From Curtobacterium pusillum (GTDB lineage: Bacteria; Actinomycetota; Actinomycetes; Actinomycetales; Microbacteriaceae): DNA of 64,000 nt. A program made the translations under genes and the position numbers. Location: assembly GCF_007673235.1 (NCBI RefSeq), contig NZ_VDZH01000001.1:673261-737260 (forward strand), given 5' to 3'. A model generated the notes under the pieces. The model searched no databases. It was not told the origin of the DNA and worked only from the letters and a program-made list of their open reading frames with translations. Every line of letters begins with the position of its first letter. Positions within the stretch are counted from its first letter, which is position 1. Shown piece by piece: positions 33,293 to 40,887 of this stretch.

Positions 33293-33853
33293 ATGCATTC
33301 CGGACGTGCGGTCCTGGCCGCTTCCACGACCTTGGCGATCCTGGCCGGAGCAGCGGTCGCCGTCGTGGCCTGGCCGTCGACACCGCTGCGAACCGGCCAC
33401 CTCGTGGGCGGTGCCTGCGCCAGCTACGCGGCAGGGGACACATCCACGTCGATGAGTGTCACGATCCCGGTGCAGAACGACTCCGCAGGCGACATCGAGG
33501 TCGTCGGGAGCCGGCCCCTCGGGCAGGTCGGGACGGCGGACGTCGACCTCCGCGTCGCGCCTGGTCGCTCGTTCGGGTTCAACGGCTTCGGCACGCTCAG
33601 TCAGCTCGCCGAGGGCCACCGCACGGTCCCCCTCGACGGTGCGGTCCTGCCCGCACACCGGACCTCCACGGTGATCGCGACGATCACGCGGAGCGACGGC
33701 GCGCCCTTCGGTGCGATCGGCGGCCTCGAACTGGACCAGCGCGCCGTGCTCGGGACGATCCGCAGCACGGTGCTGCCCGCGACGCTCGGCGTCGCCGCGG
33801 CCGGCCGGATCGACGAGTGCGACCTCGACCAAGTCTCGCTCGACCGGGACTGA
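33293..33853 (+). CDS. Hypothetical secreted or membrane-anchored protein
   Basis: 186 residues. The N-terminal segment VLAASTTLAILAGAAVAVVAW is a signal anchor or signal peptide; the rest is beta-rich and hydrophilic (TSMSVTIPVQNDSAGDIEVVGSRPLG; LDGAVLPAHRTSTVIATITRSDG), resembling an extracytoplasmic beta-sandwich. Two cysteines (CASY near residue 42 and ECDL near 177) could form a disulfide. No named family recognised. Convergent with the TetR gene, 6 bases between stops. Confidence 0.75.
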   Translation: MHSGRAVLAASTTLAILAGAAVAVVAWPSTPLRTGHLVGGACASYAAGDTSTSMSVTIPVQNDSAGDIEVVGSRPLGQVGTADVDLRVAPGRSFGFNGFGTLSQLAEGHRTVPLDGAVLPAHRTSTVIATITRSDGAPFGAIGGLELDQRAVLGTIRSTVLPATLGVAAAGRIDECDLDQVSLDRD

Positions 33854-33859
33854 CCGCGG

Positions 33860-34435
33860 TCAGTCGCCGACGAGGGCGGTGACCGCGTCCACGACGATCT
33901 GCCGACGGCGCGCGGGGGTCACCGCCGCGACGAGGGTGTCGAACTCGGGCGTGGTCGCACTCCAGAACGCGGCGACGTGCACGACGAGGCCGAGCAGGAC
34001 CGCCGGGCGGTAGGAGCGGGGCAGGACTCCGGCGCGCTGGGCGTGCTCGACCGCGGCGACCGCCTCGGTGTCGGCCCCGACCAGGGCGTCGAGCGGAGCG
34101 GCCTCGCCGCGTTCGAGCCGGTGCCACGTGAGCAGCCGCTGCGCCCACGGACGCCGGACGTACGAGTCGTGCAGGCGTGCGGCGTACCCGGGCAGGTCGT
34201 CCGTGTCGATCGGGACCTCGTCCGAGGTCTCCGTGACCGTCTGGGCGATCAGCGCGTCGAACAGGCCCTCCTTGCTGCCGAAGTAGTGGAACACCTGCGC
34301 CTTGTTGCTCTCCGCCGCTGCGGTGATGCGTTCCAGGCGGGTGCCGACGAGACCGGCGGCGGCGAACTCGTCGCGGGCGGCGAGCAGGAGTCGTGCGCGC
34401 ATCGCGTCGGCGGCAGGGGGCGTGAAGCGGGCCAT
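33860..34435 (-). CDS. TetR family transcriptional regulator
   Basis: 191 residues. N-terminal helix-turn-helix (RARLLLAARDEFAAAGLVGTRLERITAAAESNKAQVFHYFGSKEGLFDALIA) with the usual YFGSKEGL-type third helix, followed by a helical ligand domain. Target unknown; no obvious palindrome at its promoter. It has a leaderless promoter (TACCGT six bases before the ATG), so it is transcribed separately from the LuxR-type gene behind it. Confidence 0.9.
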   Translation of the reverse strand: MARFTPPAADAMRARLLLAARDEFAAAGLVGTRLERITAAAESNKAQVFHYFGSKEGLFDALIAQTVTETSDEVPIDTDDLPGYAARLHDSYVRRPWAQRLLTWHRLERGEAAPLDALVGADTEAVAAVEHAQRAGVLPRSYRPAVLLGLVVHVAAFWSATTPEFDTLVAAVTPARRRQIVVDAVTALVGD

Positions 34436-34441
34436 GGGTCC

Positions 34442-34447
34442 ACGGTA
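34442..34447 (-). promoter_or_regulatory. -10 box (TACCGT) of the TetR gene, leaderless type
   Basis: Minus-strand TACCGT, six bases (GGACCC) before the ATG at 34435. Confidence 0.55.
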
Positions 34448-34476
34448 TCGGCAGCCGGGCGGGACCGGGCCGTGGC

Positions 34477-35304
34477 TCAGCGGGCGAGCGCTGAGAGCTC
34501 CGCCCGCGACCGCGCACCGTACTTCCGCAGCAGGTTCGCGACGTGGTACTTCGCGGTGTTCACGGTGATCCCGAGCTGCGCGGCGACGTCGGCGTTCGGT
34601 GCTCCCGCCACGACGAGCCGGAGAACGTCGCGCTCCCGGGGCGTCAACGCCTCGGCGTCCTCGATGCGGTCGCCGAGAGCCGGCGGGTCGAGGGGCATCA
34701 CGATCGAGATCGTGGAACCCCATCCGTCCGTCGACTGGACCCGGAAGTCCCCGTCGAGGGCAGACACCCGTTCGGCGATCGGGCGCACCGTGTCGTCGTG
34801 GACGTCGAGCGACCCGTCGCCGTCGTCGCGGATCTCGACGAGCAGGTTGCGCCCGTCGCAGTCCCACTGCACCCGCACACGCTCGGCGGTCCCCCGGTCG
34901 ACGTGCGCGAGCACCGCGGTGCGCACGATGGCGCGCGCGGCGTGGGCGACCTCACCGGGCAGGGCGCGACCGGTCGCGGGCGGCTCGACGAACTGGATGT
35001 CGATCGCACCGAAGCGCACCAGCGGTCGCAGGTCGTTCCGCAGCCGGAGGAACGCGCGGGACACCGGCTCGACCAGGGCGTTCCGCTCCTCGTCGTTGCT
35101 CGTCCGGAGGTCGACCAGCGCGGCCGACGCGATCTCGGCGGCCTCGACGCGTGCGGCGCGGTCGTCGACGCGCGTCGACCGGAGCACCGCGAGCAGTGAC
35201 TCCAGGGTCAGGGCGTGCTGATCGGCCCGTTCCGCGACCAGCCGTGCGTGCTGCACGACGAGCGCGCGGGTGGCGGGTTCGGCGAGCGGTACGGGGTCGA
35301 CCAT
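34477..35304 (-). CDS. Hybrid regulator: sensor-kinase-like ATPase domain fused to LuxR DNA-binding domain
   Basis: 275 residues. Residues 1-60 are helical; residues about 120-205 look like a NarX/DesK-type histidine-kinase ATPase domain (GEVAHAARAIVRTAVLAH as N-box; VEIRDDGDGSLD as G1; DGWGSTISIVMPL as G2); residues about 215-275 are a LuxR/NarL helix-turn-helix (LTPRERDVLRLVVAGAPNADVAAQLGITVNTAKYHVANLLRKYGARSRAEL). There is no receiver domain. Divergent from hxlB-hxlA, so it probably controls formaldehyde assimilation or detoxification. Whether the ATPase part is active is unknown. Leaderless promoter TAGTAT. Confidence 0.85.
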   Translation of the reverse strand: MVDPVPLAEPATRALVVQHARLVAERADQHALTLESLLAVLRSTRVDDRAARVEAAEIASAALVDLRTSNDEERNALVEPVSRAFLRLRNDLRPLVRFGAIDIQFVEPPATGRALPGEVAHAARAIVRTAVLAHVDRGTAERVRVQWDCDGRNLLVEIRDDGDGSLDVHDDTVRPIAERVSALDGDFRVQSTDGWGSTISIVMPLDPPALGDRIEDAEALTPRERDVLRLVVAGAPNADVAAQLGITVNTAKYHVANLLRKYGARSRAELSALAR

Positions 35305-35310
35305 GGCGCG

Positions 35311-35316
35311 ATACTA
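35311..35316 (-). promoter_or_regulatory. -10 box (TAGTAT) of the LuxR-hybrid gene, leaderless type
   Basis: Minus-strand TAGTAT, six bases before the ATG at 35304. Confidence 0.6.
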
Positions 35317-35332
35317 CCCCCGCCCCACTCCC

Positions 35333-35369
35333 CTACCCGGGCGGATGGGAACGCCCGCTCACCGGGTAG
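35333..35369. promoter_or_regulatory. Candidate operator between the LuxR-hybrid gene and hxlB-hxlA
   Basis: CTACCCGG (35333-35340) and CCGGGTAG (35362-35369) form an inverted repeat with 21 bases between, plus an inner GGGCG/CGCCC pair. It lies midway between the two divergent promoters. Likely target of the LuxR-type regulator; unproven. Confidence 0.5.
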
Positions 35370-35405
35370 CTGCGACGACGTCACGGACCGGTCAGGCTCG
35401 GGGTC

Positions 35406-35966
35406 ATGCATCAGAACGCGCTCCGCATGGTTGCCGACGAGGTCGCTGGTCTCCTGGACCGACTCGTCGAGACCGCAGGCGGCCGGCTCGACGACCTCGC
35501 CGACCTCGTGACGACCGCCGATCGCGTCTTCGTCCACGGCGCCGGCCGGTCCGGCATCGCGCTCCGCATGACGGCGATGCGGCTCATGCACCTCGGGATC
35601 CCGACCCACGTCGTGGGCGAGGTGACCACCCCCGCGATCGGCAGTGGCGACCTGCTCCTCACCGCAAGCGGCTCCGGCACGACGAGCGGCATCGTCCGCG
35701 CGGCCGAGACCGCCACCGCAGCCGGAGCGACCGTCGCAGCGATCTCCACCACGGACGACGCGCCGCTCTCCCGCACCGCCCGGATGACGGTCCTGCTGCC
35801 CGCCGCGACGAAGACCGACCGATCCGGCGTCGCCTCCGCGCAGTACGCCGGCTCCCTCTTCGAACAGGGTGTCGCACTCCTCGGCGACGCACTGTTCCAC
35901 ACGCTCTGGCAGCGAAGCGGTCAGAGCGCCGACGACCTGTGGCCCCGGCACGCGAACATCGAGTGA
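35406..35966 (+). CDS. hxlB: 6-phospho-3-hexuloisomerase
   Basis: 186 residues, a single SIS domain (VFVHGAGRSGIALRMTAMRLMHLGIPTHVVGE; SGSGTTSGIVRAAETATAAGATVAAIS), the length and layout of PHI. The enzyme interconverts D-arabino-hex-3-ulose-6-phosphate and fructose-6-phosphate in the ribulose monophosphate cycle. The following gene is hexulose-6-phosphate synthase, which settles the assignment. ATG lies seven bases after CAGGCT, a leaderless-type -10 variant. Confidence 0.93.
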   Translation: MHQNALRMVADEVAGLLDRLVETAGGRLDDLADLVTTADRVFVHGAGRSGIALRMTAMRLMHLGIPTHVVGEVTTPAIGSGDLLLTASGSGTTSGIVRAAETATAAGATVAAISTTDDAPLSRTARMTVLLPAATKTDRSGVASAQYAGSLFEQGVALLGDALFHTLWQRSGQSADDLWPRHANIE

Positions 35967-36010
35967 CTCCGGCCACGACCCCCACCCGCACGACAGGAAA
36001 GAAGCACATC

Positions 36011-36634
36011 ATGCAGTTGCAGTTCGCCATGGACACCCTGACCACCGACGCCGCGCTCGAGCTCGCCGCCGCCGCAGCACCGCACGTCGACATCCTCGAG
36101 CTCGGCACCCCGCTCATCAAGAGCGAGGGCCTCTCCGCGATCACCGCGATCAAGCAGGCGCACCCGGACAAGATCGTCTTCGCCGACCTCAAGACGATGG
36201 ACGCCGGTGAGCTCGAGGCCGACATCGCGTTCCAGGCCGGCGCCGACCTCGTCACCGTCCTCGGCACCGCCGGTGACAGCACCATCGTGGGCGCCGTGAA
36301 GGCCGCCGAGAAGCACGGCAAGGGCATCGTCGTCGACCTGATCGGCGTCGCCGACAAGCCGGCCCGCGCCAAGCAGGTCGTCGCCCTCGGCGCGACCTTC
36401 GTCGAGATGCACGCCGGTCTCGACGAGCAGGCCGAGCCGGGCTTCACCTTCGAGACCCTGCTGCGCGACGGCGAGTCCGCGGGCGTGCCGTTCTCGGTCG
36501 CCGGCGGTGTCAACGCCGGTTCCGTCGCGTCCGTCCAGGACGCCGGCGCGCGCGTCGCCGTCGCCGGCAGCGCGATCTACAGCGCCGACGACGTCGCGGC
36601 CGCAGCCGCGGAGATCCGCGCCGCCATCAAGTGA
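36011..36634 (+). CDS. hxlA: 3-hexulose-6-phosphate synthase
   Basis: 207 residues of the orotidine-5'-phosphate decarboxylase superfamily. MQLQFAMDTLTTDAALELAAAAAPHVDILELGTPLIKSEGLSAI, KIVFADLKTMDAGELEADIAFQAGADLVTVLG and FSVAGGVNAGSVASVQDAGA are the HPS signatures, with DLK-MD at the active site. It condenses formaldehyde with ribulose-5-phosphate. AGGAAAGAAG precedes the ATG; 44 bases after hxlB. In a non-methylotroph this pair detoxifies formaldehyde, for example from demethylation or methanol on plants (inference). A perfect hairpin repeat follows. Confidence 0.95.
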   Translation: MQLQFAMDTLTTDAALELAAAAAPHVDILELGTPLIKSEGLSAITAIKQAHPDKIVFADLKTMDAGELEADIAFQAGADLVTVLGTAGDSTIVGAVKAAEKHGKGIVVDLIGVADKPARAKQVVALGATFVEMHAGLDEQAEPGFTFETLLRDGESAGVPFSVAGGVNAGSVASVQDAGARVAVAGSAIYSADDVAAAAAEIRAAIK

Positions 36635-36657
36635 CGCACTGAACGTGCGCACCTGAG

Positions 36658-36700
36658 GGACGGGAGGCACGGTGCCGGCTGGCACCGTGCCTCCCGTCCG
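36658..36700. repeat. Dispersed hairpin repeat, copy 7 (perfect)
   Basis: GGACGGGAGGCACGGTGCC followed by its full complement around a short GGC loop; G/C form. Twenty-three bases after the hxlA stop. Confidence 0.85.
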
Positions 36701-36744
36701 TCATACGGTCCGGCCATTCGTTGCACTTCCTGTTCCGCGAGACG

Positions 36745-36750
36745 TAGCAT
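36745..36750 (+). promoter_or_regulatory. -10 box (TAGCAT) of the HipA-partner gene, leaderless type
   Basis: TAGCAT, six bases (GGGCGC) before the GTG at 36757. Confidence 0.6.
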
Positions 36751-36756
36751 GGGCGC

Positions 36757-37401
36757 GTGGTCACCATCGCCGAGTACGCGACCGAGCACGGCATCTCGCC
36801 GCGTCGCGCACGGACGCTCGCGCAGCAGGGTCGCGTTCCCGCTCGACGCATCGGACGCGCGTGGGTGCTGGACGACGACGCCACGACGTCACCGGTCACC
36901 GGTACCCGCCCGATGAGTCCGCGGACCAGGGTGATGTTCCTCCGCGCCCTCTCCGACCAGTCCGTCCGCGGGCTGACCGGCTCGGACCGTCGGCGCATCG
37001 CCGGCTACCTGAACCGACTCCGTCAGGCGGAGCACCCTGCCGCACTGCTGCGCGCGTGGTTCCGTGGGGCCGTGACGCCGAGCGGGTTCTCCCTCGGCGA
37101 GCTGCTCGTGCGTGCGGCGATGGACGGTGACGACGACATCGTCTCCGAGCGCCTCGCCCGCCCCCAACGCCGCTTCCTGAACTCGCCCGACCGCCTGGCT
37201 CGGGTGGTCGCGGACGAGCGGGCCATCCACGGGTTCACCCGCGCAGAACTCGCCGCCCGTGCCGGCACGACGGAGCACGACGTCAAGGCCGTCGAGTCCG
37301 GCGAAGCGATCGACTCGCTCGTCACCGTCCTGCAGGTCATCAACGCCCTCGACGTGCACCCGCTCGCGGTCCCCACCGCAGCGGTCAGGGACTCAGCGTG
37401 A
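36757..37401 (+). CDS. Antitoxin-like DNA-binding protein with excisionase-type and Xre/HipB-type domains
   Basis: 214 residues. Residues 1-45 repeat the winged-helix domain of the gene at 29220 (TIAEYATEHGISPRRARTLAQQGRVPARRIGRAWVLDDDAT), and residues about 68-128 its second block (LTGSDRRRIAGYLNRLRQAEHPAALLRAW...PSGFSLGELLVRAAMDGDDDIV). The C-terminus adds a HipB-like helix-turn-helix (ADERAIHGFTRAELAARAGTTEHDVKAVESGEAIDSLVTVLQVINAL). Its stop overlaps the hipA-like GTG (GTGA). Likely represses the module and holds the kinase inactive. Confidence 0.8.
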   Translation: MVTIAEYATEHGISPRRARTLAQQGRVPARRIGRAWVLDDDATTSPVTGTRPMSPRTRVMFLRALSDQSVRGLTGSDRRRIAGYLNRLRQAEHPAALLRAWFRGAVTPSGFSLGELLVRAAMDGDDDIVSERLARPQRRFLNSPDRLARVVADERAIHGFTRAELAARAGTTEHDVKAVESGEAIDSLVTVLQVINALDVHPLAVPTAAVRDSA

Positions 37402-38648
37402 CGAAGGTCCTGCACGCGTGGCTCGAAGGTCGGTACGTCGGGGAGTTCGTCGACGCCGGGAGCGGGCGCGTCACCCTGCGCTACGACAGCGATGCGCCGG
37501 ACACTCCCGTGTCGTTGTCGATCCCGCGCCACGGCACGGTGCCCGAGCACGCCGCGAGTCGGTTCCTCGACAACCTGCTCCCAGACCGGCCCGAGGCCCG
37601 CGAGTGGATGCGGCGCATCACCGACGCGAGGTCGACGAGCACGTTCGACCTCCTCGCGGAGGTCGGCGGAGACGTTGCGGGCGGTCTCGTCCTCCTCCCC
37701 ACCGAGGACCTTCCCGAGTCCGCCGCGACGGCGCTCCTCGTGGCGGACGACGATGCGATCGCCTTCCGGATCAGCAGCCTGCACCAGGACCCCGACCGTT
37801 GGTGGGAACGCGCCGATCCGGCGCGGTTCTCCCTCGCCGGCAGCCAGCCGAAGTTCGCGCTCGCCGACGTCGGCGGGACCTGGTTCTGGTCGAACGCGTC
37901 CGTTCCGTCGACCCACATCGTCAAGCCCGCAGCCTCCACGAACCGTGGTGCAGAACGGGCAGAAGTCGCGGCTGAACGGCTCGCCGCGGACATCGGCCTC
38001 GTCGCACCGCGGGCGGACGTCCTCGACGTGGCCGGAGAGCGTGCCTACATCGTCGAGCGGTTCGACCGGGCAACGCAGCCGAACGGGCTCGCGACACGGA
38101 TCCACGTGGAGGACCTCACCCAGGCCCTCGGTCAGGCGGGCGCGAGCAAGTACGCCATCGGCGCGAAACCGATCATCGAGCTGTTGCTGCGGCACGACCC
38201 GACCGGCGAGGCCGCTCACACCTTCCTCAGGCAGGCGGCCTTCAACGCCGCCATCGGCAACGCCGATGCGCACGCGAAGAACTACTCCGTCCTCCTGCGG
38301 CCCACGGGGATCCGGCTCTCCCCGCTCTACGACGCCCTGCCCACCCGGCTCTGGCCCGCCTACGACGACACGCTCGCGATGCGCATCGGTGGTGCGGAGC
38401 ACCCGAACGAGCTGACGCTCGACCACTGGTCGAAGCTCGCGCGCAGGTCTGGTCTCGACGTCGACCGCGCTCGTACCGAGGTGCGGGAGGTCTACGAGGC
38501 CGTCGCTGACCGTGTCGACACTGCGTGGACCGAACTCGACGACGACCAGGCCGAACGCATGCGCGCCCTCGTCGCGGAGCAGACCAGGAAGATCACGTCT
38601 GCGGTGGTGGGCCCTGCCGGGATCGAACCGACGACATCCACGGTGTAA
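37398..38648 (+). CDS. HipA-like serine/threonine kinase toxin
   Basis: 416 residues. N-terminal subdomain (VLHAWLEGRYVGEFV...SLSIPRHG), then the kinase: SLAGSQPKFALADVG (about 145), ATP-lysine in THIVKPA, IVERFDR, the catalytic loop NAAIGNADAHAKNYSVL and metal-binding LSPLYDALPT. HipA phosphorylates glutamyl-tRNA synthetase or other targets and causes dormancy; HipBA pairs are type II toxin-antitoxin systems. The last 14 or so codons run through the antisense of the tRNA-Val gene and use its anticodon-loop bases as stop, so the natural C-terminus has probably been replaced or extended. Confidence 0.88.
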   Translation: MTKVLHAWLEGRYVGEFVDAGSGRVTLRYDSDAPDTPVSLSIPRHGTVPEHAASRFLDNLLPDRPEAREWMRRITDARSTSTFDLLAEVGGDVAGGLVLLPTEDLPESAATALLVADDDAIAFRISSLHQDPDRWWERADPARFSLAGSQPKFALADVGGTWFWSNASVPSTHIVKPAASTNRGAERAEVAAERLAADIGLVAPRADVLDVAGERAYIVERFDRATQPNGLATRIHVEDLTQALGQAGASKYAIGAKPIIELLLRHDPTGEAAHTFLRQAAFNAAIGNADAHAKNYSVLLRPTGIRLSPLYDALPTRLWPAYDDTLAMRIGGAEHPNELTLDHWSKLARRSGLDVDRARTEVREVYEAVADRVDTAWTELDDDQAERMRALVAEQTRKITSAVVGPAGIEPTTSTV

Positions 38649-38680
38649 ACGTGGCGCTCTACCAGCTGAGCTAAAGGCCC
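38605..38680 (-). tRNA. tRNA-Val, anticodon UAC
   Basis: On the minus strand a complete cloverleaf: acceptor GGGCCTT/AGGGCCC, D-arm GCTC-AGCTGGTA-GAGC, anticodon arm CCACG-TTTACAC-CGTGG with anticodon TAC, variable loop, T-arm GTCGG-TTCGATC-CCGGC, and an encoded CCA end. It reads GUA codons. The 3' half is overlapped by the 3' end of the hipA-like gene on the opposite strand. Confidence 0.95.
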
Positions 38681-38692
38681 TTCCCCTCGATC

Positions 38693-39862
38693 CTAGACGA
38701 GTCGCCGCAGCACCCCCGCGGTGAGCGCCGTGCGCTCGACCATGCGGTCCAGGTCGACCCACTCGTGTCGCGCGTGCGCCCCGTCGCCGACCGCGCCGAG
38801 ACCGTCGAGCACCGCTGCTCCGAGCGCCGCTGCGAAGTTCCCGTCGCTCGCGCCCCCGACGCTCGTCTCCGCGACGGTGAGGCCGAGTGCGGCAGCGGCC
38901 GTCTCGGCGACCCGGAACAGCTCGACGTTGCGGTCGGTCCGCGCCATCACGGGTCGGTTCCAGTCACCCGTCACCGAGATCGACGCCGCCGGGTTCGCCG
39001 GCTCGAGACCGCCGAGGACCTCGTCGATCCGTGCGGACTCGGCATCCGACGACACGCGGACGTCGAGCGCCGCCGTCGCCGCACCGGCCCGGACGTTGGG
39101 CCGGGTTCCGCCGGTGACGACCCCGACGTTCAGCGACGTGCCCGCGTCGAGGTCGGCCGCGCCGTGGAGCGCGAGGACCACCCGGGCGAGCTCGTCGACC
39201 GCGCTGGCGCCCCCGGCCGGGTGCAGACCCGCGTGCACCTCGACCCCGCGGATGTGGACGTCGAACAGTCCGACGCCCTTCCGTGCGGTCTTGAGTGCGC
39301 CGTTCGGCCCGGCCGAGGCCTCGAAGACCAGGACGGGGCCGGGGGTCCGTCGGACGACGTCCTCGATGACCGGGCGGGAACCGATGCTGCCGACCTCTTC
39401 GTCCCCGTTCAGGACGAGGCGGATGTTCGGCCGTGGGACGCCGAGGCCGTCGAGGAGCGCGACCGCGTGGGCGAACTGCACGAGCCCGGCCTTCATGTCG
39501 TAGGCACCGGGGCCGGTCAGTCGGTTGCCGTCGATCCGCACCGGCCAGTCGGCGAGCGTTCCGGCGGCCCACACGGTGTCGTAGTGGCAGAGCACGACGG
39601 CCCAGGACTCCGTCGCGTCGGGTGCCACGAGGTCACCGACGACGACCGGGCCGTGCTGTTCGGGCTCGTGGAGGGCGCGCTCGGCGAACGGCCCGACGGT
39701 GGCGGCGAGGAACCGTTCGACGTGGTGGAGTCCGACGCGGAGCAGGGCGAGGTCGTCCGAGGGGGTCTCCGTCTCGACGTACGCGACGAGGTCGTCGACC
39801 ATCTGCGCGCGCCGGACGACCGCGGCCTCCAGGAGGTCGACGTCGACCACGGTGGCCGTCAC
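38693..39862 (-). CDS. M20 family metallopeptidase (ArgE/DapE/CPG2 type)
   Basis: 389 residues. Metal-site motifs: LCHYDTVW (His/Asp) near residue 90, the bridging Asp in GPGAYDMKAGLVQF, and NGDEEVGSIGSRP with the catalytic Glu pair. A dimerisation domain follows (GVEVHAGLHPAGGASAVDELARVVLALH), and GGASDGNFAAALG is the final metal region. Members hydrolyse N-acyl amino acids or glutamate conjugates. GTG start overlaps the stop of the preceding reductase gene (GTGA). Last gene of a four-gene operon that begins with a transporter. Confidence 0.93.
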   Translation of the reverse strand: MTATVVDVDLLEAAVVRRAQMVDDLVAYVETETPSDDLALLRVGLHHVERFLAATVGPFAERALHEPEQHGPVVVGDLVAPDATESWAVVLCHYDTVWAAGTLADWPVRIDGNRLTGPGAYDMKAGLVQFAHAVALLDGLGVPRPNIRLVLNGDEEVGSIGSRPVIEDVVRRTPGPVLVFEASAGPNGALKTARKGVGLFDVHIRGVEVHAGLHPAGGASAVDELARVVLALHGAADLDAGTSLNVGVVTGGTRPNVRAGAATAALDVRVSSDAESARIDEVLGGLEPANPAASISVTGDWNRPVMARTDRNVELFRVAETAAAALGLTVAETSVGGASDGNFAAALGAAVLDGLGAVGDGAHARHEWVDLDRMVERTALTAGVLRRLV

Positions 39863-40887
39863 CGCGCCGCTCCGACCGCCGCGACGAGGCCACGGATCCG
39901 GTCCTCGTCCATCGCGGCGCCGTCCTCCACCGCGACGATCTCGTCGACGAGCGCGCGGATGCCGGGCGTCGGGATGCCGAGCGTCTCCCCGGCTTCGACG
40001 ACGGGGCCGTAGTGCAGCGGCACCTCGGTCTTCCGGTGCCGGACGGCGATGTCGCGCCAGATCCCGGAGCGGGTCTTCGACTGGGTGGCGAGCCACGCGA
40101 CGAGGCCGTCGAGCGCAGCGGTCGTCGTGGCGGGGTCGGCACCGGGGGCGAATGCTGTCGGCTCGAACGCGTCGAACGGTTCCGGCGTGATGCCCTGCGC
40201 CTCGGTCACGGCGAGGACCTCCCGAGCGAGCGCGGCCATCACGTCGCGGTTGTCATCGATGAGGACGCTCATGTCCTCGTCCGCCAAGGCCGTCGCGGTG
40301 AGCATCGCGCCGAAGGCCAGCTTCGACCAGAGGAAGCCGGCGACGTTGTCCGTGACGACCGGGGCCCCCCATCGGCGCAGGTCCTCCGCGAGCTGTCGGT
40401 TGCGGTCGCTCGTCCCGCCGGCGTACTCGCCGAGCGACATCGCGCCGAGGCCGCCGTCCTGCACGACACCGGGGGCGACGACGTCCGCGAACAGATCGAC
40501 GAACGCGATGACGGTGCGGTCGGCACCGACGTGGCGGGCGATCGTCGCCTCGTTGAGACCGTTCTGCAGCGAGGCGACCCAGCCGTCGCCGGCGAGCCGA
40601 GGTGCGATCCAGGCCGACGCCGGGTCGGTGGCGAGCGCCTTGACGGCGAGCAGGACCGGTCCGAGTGTGGTCGGTGCGTCGGGGTCGTCGAGGTGCCAGA
40701 TCGGGAGCCGGGCCACCCGTTCGCCGTCGGCGGTCCGGAGGCGGAGTCCGTCGGCGCGCACCGCGGCGACGTGCTCGGGGTCGGCGTCGACGAGCTGCAC
40801 GGGGACACCGGCGGCGTCGAGGTGCACGGCGAGGGTGCCGCCGATCGCGCCGGCACCGACGATCGTGTACGGAGTGCGGTCGGTCAT
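39859..40887 (-). CDS. Ketopantoate reductase family protein (PanE/ApbA-like)
   Basis: 342 residues. NADP site IVGAGAIGGTLAVHLDAAGVPVQLVDADPEHV, then LLAVKALAT and SLQNGLNEATIARHVG, with the catalytic Lys region VAGFLWSKLAFGAMLTATALADEDM. The context (peptidase, SDR, MHS transporter) points to a catabolic 2-keto or 2-hydroxy acid reductase rather than pantothenate synthesis. Coupled to both neighbours by four-base overlaps. Confidence 0.9.
   Translation of the reverse strand: MTDRTPYTIVGAGAIGGTLAVHLDAAGVPVQLVDADPEHVAAVRADGLRLRTADGERVARLPIWHLDDPDAPTTLGPVLLAVKALATDPASAWIAPRLAGDGWVASLQNGLNEATIARHVGADRTVIAFVDLFADVVAPGVVQDGGLGAMSLGEYAGGTSDRNRQLAEDLRRWGAPVVTDNVAGFLWSKLAFGAMLTATALADEDMSVLIDDNRDVMAALAREVLAVTEAQGITPEPFDAFEPTAFAPGADPATTTAALDGLVAWLATQSKTRSGIWRDIAVRHRKTEVPLHYGPVVEAGETLGIPTPGIRALVDEIVAVEDGAAMDEDRIRGLVAAVGAAR

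Noticed and set aside
38606..38648. VGPAGIEPTTSTV tail as a genuine HipA C-terminus
   Set aside because: This peptide is the usual translation of a tRNA gene's antisense strand; kept in the frame as read but not treated as a functional domain.
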